In this document: piece after piece, positions 52,198-55,592 of the stretch
Position numbering within the stretch: position 1 is the stretch's first letter
How the letters are laid out: every line of letters starts with the position of its first letter
Assembly (NCBI GenBank): GCA_004293725.1
Contig: REAW01000021.1
Coordinates: 1 to 55,592, forward strand
Reading direction: 5' to 3'
DNA: 55,592 nucleotides
Source of the DNA: Curvibacter sp.
GTDB lineage: Bacteria > Pseudomonadota > Gammaproteobacteria > Burkholderiales > Burkholderiaceae_C
Notes under the pieces: generated by a model
The model's input: only the letters and a program-made list of their open reading frames with translations
Database searches by the model: none
Told to the model about the DNA's origin: nothing
Program-made: the position numbers and the translations under genes

Positions 52198-52981
52198 GAG
52201 CGATCAGATTATAGATTTGCACAACTGGTTCCAGACGCCAGCAGGCCAGTATCTCTTGCGATGGGAAGATGCCCAATTGCAGTCGTCGGTGGCGGACATC
52301 TTTGGCTACCACGCTTTGCAGTTGGGGGTTCCAGAGTTGGACGGCCTGCGCGCCAACCGCATGCCGCACCAATGGCTGGGGATGCCATCGATCGAGCCCT
52401 TGACAGGTGCCTCGGCGCTAAGAACGGCGCTGGTGACCGACTATGCAGCATTGCCATTTTCGGCTTGCAGCCTGGATTTGGTCGTGTTGCCCCATACGTT
52501 AGAACTCAGCACAGACCCCCATGGCACATTGCGGGAAGTGGAGCGGGTGCTGGTGCCTGAGGGGCGTGTGGTGATTTGTGGTCTCAATCCAGCCAGCTTA
52601 TGGGGTCTGCGTCAAAGCAGGGCCCATGTCTTCAAGCGACTGGGCCTCGGGGACTTGTTTTTGCCTGACTGCGGGGACTTCATCGGTTACTGGAGGTTGC
52701 GGGACTGGTTGCGGTTGTTGAGTTTCGAAGTTGAAGAGGGGCGGTTCGGCTGTTACCGCCCTGCCGTGCGCAGCGACAAATGGCTGGAGCGGTGGGCCTG
52801 GATGGACCGAGCTGGCCCACGTTGGTGGCCTATCGTAGGGGCCGCCTACTTTGTAGTGGCAGTCAAACGCGTACGGGGTATGCGATTGCTCGGCCCAGCC
52901 TGGAAAACGGCTCCGGTTCGTGCAAACGCTTCGGTTTCAGTTGCCCAGTGCGCCCAGCCCCCAACAGGTTCACATGAATAA
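52196..52981 (+). CDS. yafS: SAM-dependent methyltransferase-like protein (YafS-like)
   Basis: Class I methyltransferase-like protein of 261 residues. The core VTDYAALPFSACSLDLVVLP with LREVERVLVPEGRVVICGLN gives motifs post-I to III; the glycine-rich motif I is weak (YHALQLG). Substrate unknown. The order gloB (divergent)-yafS-rnhA equals that of E. coli. Its ATG overlaps the gloB ATG within one CATG. Confidence 0.85.
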   Translation: MSDQIIDLHNWFQTPAGQYLLRWEDAQLQSSVADIFGYHALQLGVPELDGLRANRMPHQWLGMPSIEPLTGASALRTALVTDYAALPFSACSLDLVVLPHTLELSTDPHGTLREVERVLVPEGRVVICGLNPASLWGLRQSRAHVFKRLGLGDLFLPDCGDFIGYWRLRDWLRLLSFEVEEGRFGCYRPAVRSDKWLERWAWMDRAGPRWWPIVGAAYFVVAVKRVRGMRLLGPAWKTAPVRANASVSVAQCAQPPTGSHE

Positions 52982-53002
52982 AGCATTCAGGAAAGACAAA
53001 AC

Positions 53003-53452
53003 ATGGATTCAGTGGTGATTTATACCGATGGGGCCTGCAAAGGCAACCCCGGACCTGGTGGCTGGGGCGCTCTGCTGCGATCGGCGGACGGCAGTGAAAA
53101 AGAGCTTTTTGGCGGAGAGCTGGTAACCACCAACAACCGCATGGAAATGTTGGCCGTTATCCAAGCCTTGGTGGCGCTCAAGCGCCCATGCAAGGTCGTA
53201 TTGCATATAGACAGCCAGTATGTGCTCAAGGGAATTACGGAGTGGTTGGCGGGCTGGAAGGCCAAAGGTTGGAAGACGGCAGCCAAACAGCCTGTCAAGA
53301 ACGTGGATTTGTGGCAACAACTCGACCAGCTGGTGAGTACATCGGGTCACACCATCGACTGGCGCTGGGTCAAAGGCCATGCCGGCGACCCCGGCAATGA
53401 GCGAGCAGACGCACTGGCCAACATGGGAGTCGCGCTGGCGCTGGGGCGCTAG
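53003..53452 (+). CDS. rnhA: Ribonuclease HI
   Basis: Cleaves RNA of RNA-DNA hybrids; 149 residues. Catalytic carboxylates are visible in [11 protein letters not shown] (Asp9), NNRMEM, HIDSQYV and GNERADALA; the basic handle region [13 protein letters not shown] is present. Follows yafS by 21 bp with GGAAAG before the ATG. Confidence 0.97.
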   Translation: MDSVVIYTDGACKGNPGPGGWGALLRSADGSEKELFGGELVTTNNRMEMLAVIQALVALKRPCKVVLHIDSQYVLKGITEWLAGWKAKGWKTAAKQPVKNVDLWQQLDQLVSTSGHTIDWRWVKGHAGDPGNERADALANMGVALALGR

Positions 53453-53557
53453 TATCGTGCGTCGCCAGTGTTTGTATCGGGCGTGTAAATCAGCCTCTTG
53501 CTTAGCGGGGCGACGGTACCATTGCCCACTCGATGTTTCCTTTTTTATTGAGTTTCC

Positions 53558-54811
53558 ATGCCATCTAAAGCTGTTTATTCTGTGGTCGCCATTGTGGGCA
53601 TTGCAGCCCTTTCCGGTGCAGCTTGGTGGTACCAGTCCAAGCCCCAGGGACCGAAGGAAGTGCTTGTTGCTGGGGGCGCAGCTCAGCCCGCCGGCAGGTC
53701 GTCTGCCTCGGCGCCTGCGAGACCCGCGGGGGTGGAGGTGGCCAAAGTTGCAAGCACCACATTGCAGGACGACGCCCAATCTGTAGGGTCTCTGCGTTCA
53801 CGCCAAAGCGTGATGATGCGGCCGGAGGTAGCGGGTAGGGTCAAAAGTTTGGGCTTCAAAGACGGTGCGGTTGTGCGCAAAGGACAGTTGCTGGTGCAAC
53901 TGGATGACACATTGCAACGCGCCGAATTGAGTCAGGCGCGGGCGCAGTTGTCCATTGCCGAGGCCAACTTCAAACGCAACCAGGAGCTCGTGGCACAAAA
54001 CTTTGTCGCCCAGCGGGTGCTGGACGAAAGTGCAGCCAATGTCCAGGTGGTGCAAGCACAGATGGCGCTGGCCCAGGCTCGTTTGGCGCGTATGGCAGTT
54101 GTTGCGCCGTTCGACGGAATGGTAGGTTTGCGGGCTGTGAACGTGGGCGACTATGTCAAAGACGGCGCAGACCTGGTGAACCTCGAAGACACCAGCAGCA
54201 TGCTCGTGGACTTTCGCTTGCCCGAGCGTTATCAGCGTAAGGTGCGCCAAGGACTGGTGGTAGAGCTGGTGTTGGATGCCTTTCCTGGCCGTGCCTTCAA
54301 GGCACGGATAGAAGCAATCGATCCGTTGCTGGATGCCAATGGCCGCTCGGTAGGCATACGCGCGGTTCTGCCCAACACGGGCGGAGAGCAAGCAGGGAAA
54401 GGAGGGGCTCCCTTGCGGCCTGGCATGTTCGCCCGCGTGACGGCTATTTTTGGTGTGAATACTGCCGCGTTGGTGGTTCCTGAAGAGGCCTTGGTTCCGC
54501 AAGGTGGCAAGCAGTTCGTGGTGCTGGTGGTGCCGCCATCGGAAATGCCTGCCGCGACCAATCTCCCACTTGAAACGCAGTGGGTCTCTAAGCGCCAAGA
54601 GGTGAAACTGGGCGTGCGCCGCCAAGGAAAAGTCGAAGTAACCGAGGGCTTAAGTGAAGGGCAGACGATCGTTGTGGCTGGCCAGCAGCGATTGCAGCGG
54701 GACGGAACAGCCCTTCGCATCGTGGAATTGGGTCGGGCACCTGCGACGGGGCCGGCTGCTGCAGCGTCGGCGCCAGCAAGCGCACCGGTTACGCGTGCAA
54801 CCGGAGGCTAA
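53558..54811 (+). CDS. RND efflux periplasmic adaptor (membrane fusion protein)
   Basis: Adaptor of 417 residues linking an RND pump to an outer-membrane channel. One N-terminal membrane anchor (residues about 5-24) is followed by a biotinyl-lipoyl-like segment (VMMRPEVAGRVKSLGFKDG), a helical hairpin (about 115-180), beta-barrel and membrane-proximal domains. The tail is Ala/Pro-rich. Close to MdtA/MexH-type adaptors. The RND pump begins 7 bp after the stop. Cargo cannot be deduced. Confidence 0.93.
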   Translation: MPSKAVYSVVAIVGIAALSGAAWWYQSKPQGPKEVLVAGGAAQPAGRSSASAPARPAGVEVAKVASTTLQDDAQSVGSLRSRQSVMMRPEVAGRVKSLGFKDGAVVRKGQLLVQLDDTLQRAELSQARAQLSIAEANFKRNQELVAQNFVAQRVLDESAANVQVVQAQMALAQARLARMAVVAPFDGMVGLRAVNVGDYVKDGADLVNLEDTSSMLVDFRLPERYQRKVRQGLVVELVLDAFPGRAFKARIEAIDPLLDANGRSVGIRAVLPNTGGEQAGKGGAPLRPGMFARVTAIFGVNTAALVVPEEALVPQGGKQFVVLVVPPSEMPAATNLPLETQWVSKRQEVKLGVRRQGKVEVTEGLSEGQTIVVAGQQRLQRDGTALRIVELGRAPATGPAAAASAPASAPVTRATGG

Positions 54812-54817
54812 TGCACC

Positions 54818-55592
54818 ATGCAATTAGCTGAAGTATCTATTCGCAGGCCCGTCTTCGCGACTGTTCTTTCTTTGCTTATTCTCTTGATCGGGGCGGTTTC
54901 CTTTACCAGCCTGTCGGTCCGGGAATACCCAAAAATAGATGAGCCGGTGGTCACCGTTACCACGCGCTTTGCCGGTGCATCCAGTGAGGTTGTCGAAGCC
55001 CAGGTCACCAAAGTGCTGGAAGATTCTTTGGCGGGTATTGAAGGGGTGGATGTCATCACCTCCAGCAGTCGCCAAGAACGCAGCCAAATTTCTATCCGTT
55101 TCGCGCTGTCACGGGAGGCGGATTCTGCGGCTGCCGATGTCCGGGACAAAGTCTCCCGGGTGCGCCAGCGTTTGCCCCAGGGCATTGATGAACCGGTGAT
55201 TGCCAAGGTCGAAGCAGATGCTTTCCCGGTTATTTTTCTTTCGCTGAGCTCCGACACGCACAATGCCCTGCAGCTCTCCGAAATGGCCAATACCTTGGTC
55301 AAACCCATTTTGCAAACGGCTCCGGGCGCGGCAGATGTCACTGTATCGGGAGAGCGCAAGTTCTCCATGCAGATCACGCTGGACCCGGCCAAGCTGGCTG
55401 CGTTTCGGCTGAGCATTCAGGATGTGGAAGATGCATTGCGGCGTTCCAACCTCGAAGTACCCGCAGGACGGATTGAGAGCAGTTTGCGCGAATTCAACGT
55501 GACGGCCGCCACAGACCTGCGGCGACCGGGTGAGTTTGCCCAAGTCATCATCAAGACCGTAAACGGGTTTCCCGTGCGCATTTCTGATGTGG
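54818..55592 (+). CDS. RND efflux transporter, 5' part (runs off window)
   Basis: First 258 codons of an inner-membrane RND pump. Opening MQLAEVSIRRPVFATVLSLL is the classic RND start with helix 1 (residues about 11-30), followed by the porter-domain segment FAGASSEVVEAQVTKVLEDS. GGAGG at 54803-54807 serves ATG 54818. An MMPL/HAE-1-type drug or proton-driven efflux pump (MexI/MdtB-like) is likely; the rest lies outside the window. Confidence 0.93.
   Translation, partial: MQLAEVSIRRPVFATVLSLLILLIGAVSFTSLSVREYPKIDEPVVTVTTRFAGASSEVVEAQVTKVLEDSLAGIEGVDVITSSSRQERSQISIRFALSREADSAAADVRDKVSRVRQRLPQGIDEPVIAKVEADAFPVIFLSLSSDTHNALQLSEMANTLVKPILQTAPGAADVTVSGERKFSMQITLDPAKLAAFRLSIQDVEDALRRSNLEVPAGRIESSLREFNVTAATDLRRPGEFAQVIIKTVNGFPVRISDV

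Overview
The window reads as chromosomal DNA of a betaproteobacterium, most likely a Comamonadaceae member of the Rhodoferax/Polaromonas/Acidovorax type. The grounds are the GC-rich coding style, the conserved gene orders trxA-rho, dnaX-ybaB-recR and mltD-gloB-yafS-rnhA, and at least seven copies of a ~57-bp interspersed repeat of a kind I associate with this family. No tRNA, rRNA, CRISPR array, insertion sequence or phage gene was recognised. One structural RNA that no ORF reveals, the SRP 4.5S RNA, was found by its core sequence.

Layout. (a) 1-1209: 5' part of a chemoreceptor gene that leaves the window. (b) 1869-7035: a LysR regulator divergent from dabB-dabA, a DAB-type dissolved-inorganic-carbon accumulation pair. 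(c) 7204-11780: a minus-strand arsenic operon arsR-arsC(LMW-PTPase type)-aquaporin-arsC(glutaredoxin type)-arsH-arsA, with no arsB or acr3 in the window. (d) 11829-29898: a large phosphate-starvation region: olsB-plcP-agt (replacement of phospholipids by phosphorus-free lipids), ppk1-sixA, a histone-H1-like protein, an EAL/GGDEF protein, ppx, an orphan binding protein, a fasciclin lipoprotein and pstSCAB-phoU-phoB-phoR. Four TGTCA-N6-TGTCA type Pho boxes (one imperfect) were read directly, before olsB, ppk1, the fasciclin gene and pstS. (e) 29921-33955: a membrane glycosyltransferase-like gene, rpmE2, rho and trxA on the minus strand. (f) 34002-41322: addB-addA recombination nuclease/helicase and a HI0933-type flavoprotein, all overlapping by 4 bp. 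(g) 41389-46278: two membrane diguanylate cyclases with the SRP RNA gene between them; the second is translationally coupled to a PotD-like binding protein. (h) 46348-55592: dnaX-ybaB-recR, a MAPEG protein, mltD-gloB, yafS-rnhA and the start of an RND efflux operon.

How the genes fit together. PhoR/PhoB would sense phosphate shortage through PstSCAB-PhoU and switch on phosphate import, polyphosphate metabolism and a lipid swap in which PlcP removes phospholipid head groups, Agt glycosylates the diacylglycerol and OlsB starts ornithine-lipid synthesis. The arsenic operon sits back to back with this set; arsenate enters cells through phosphate transporters, so the 142-bp region between arsR and olsB, which carries an ArsR-type palindrome and a Pho box, may join the two responses. 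Most notable: the pump-less arsA operon, the NspS/MbaA-like binding-protein/cyclase pair, an A9 slippage site in dnaX that would give a gamma-like short subunit, and three repeat copies inside genes, all in the same orientation and reading frame.
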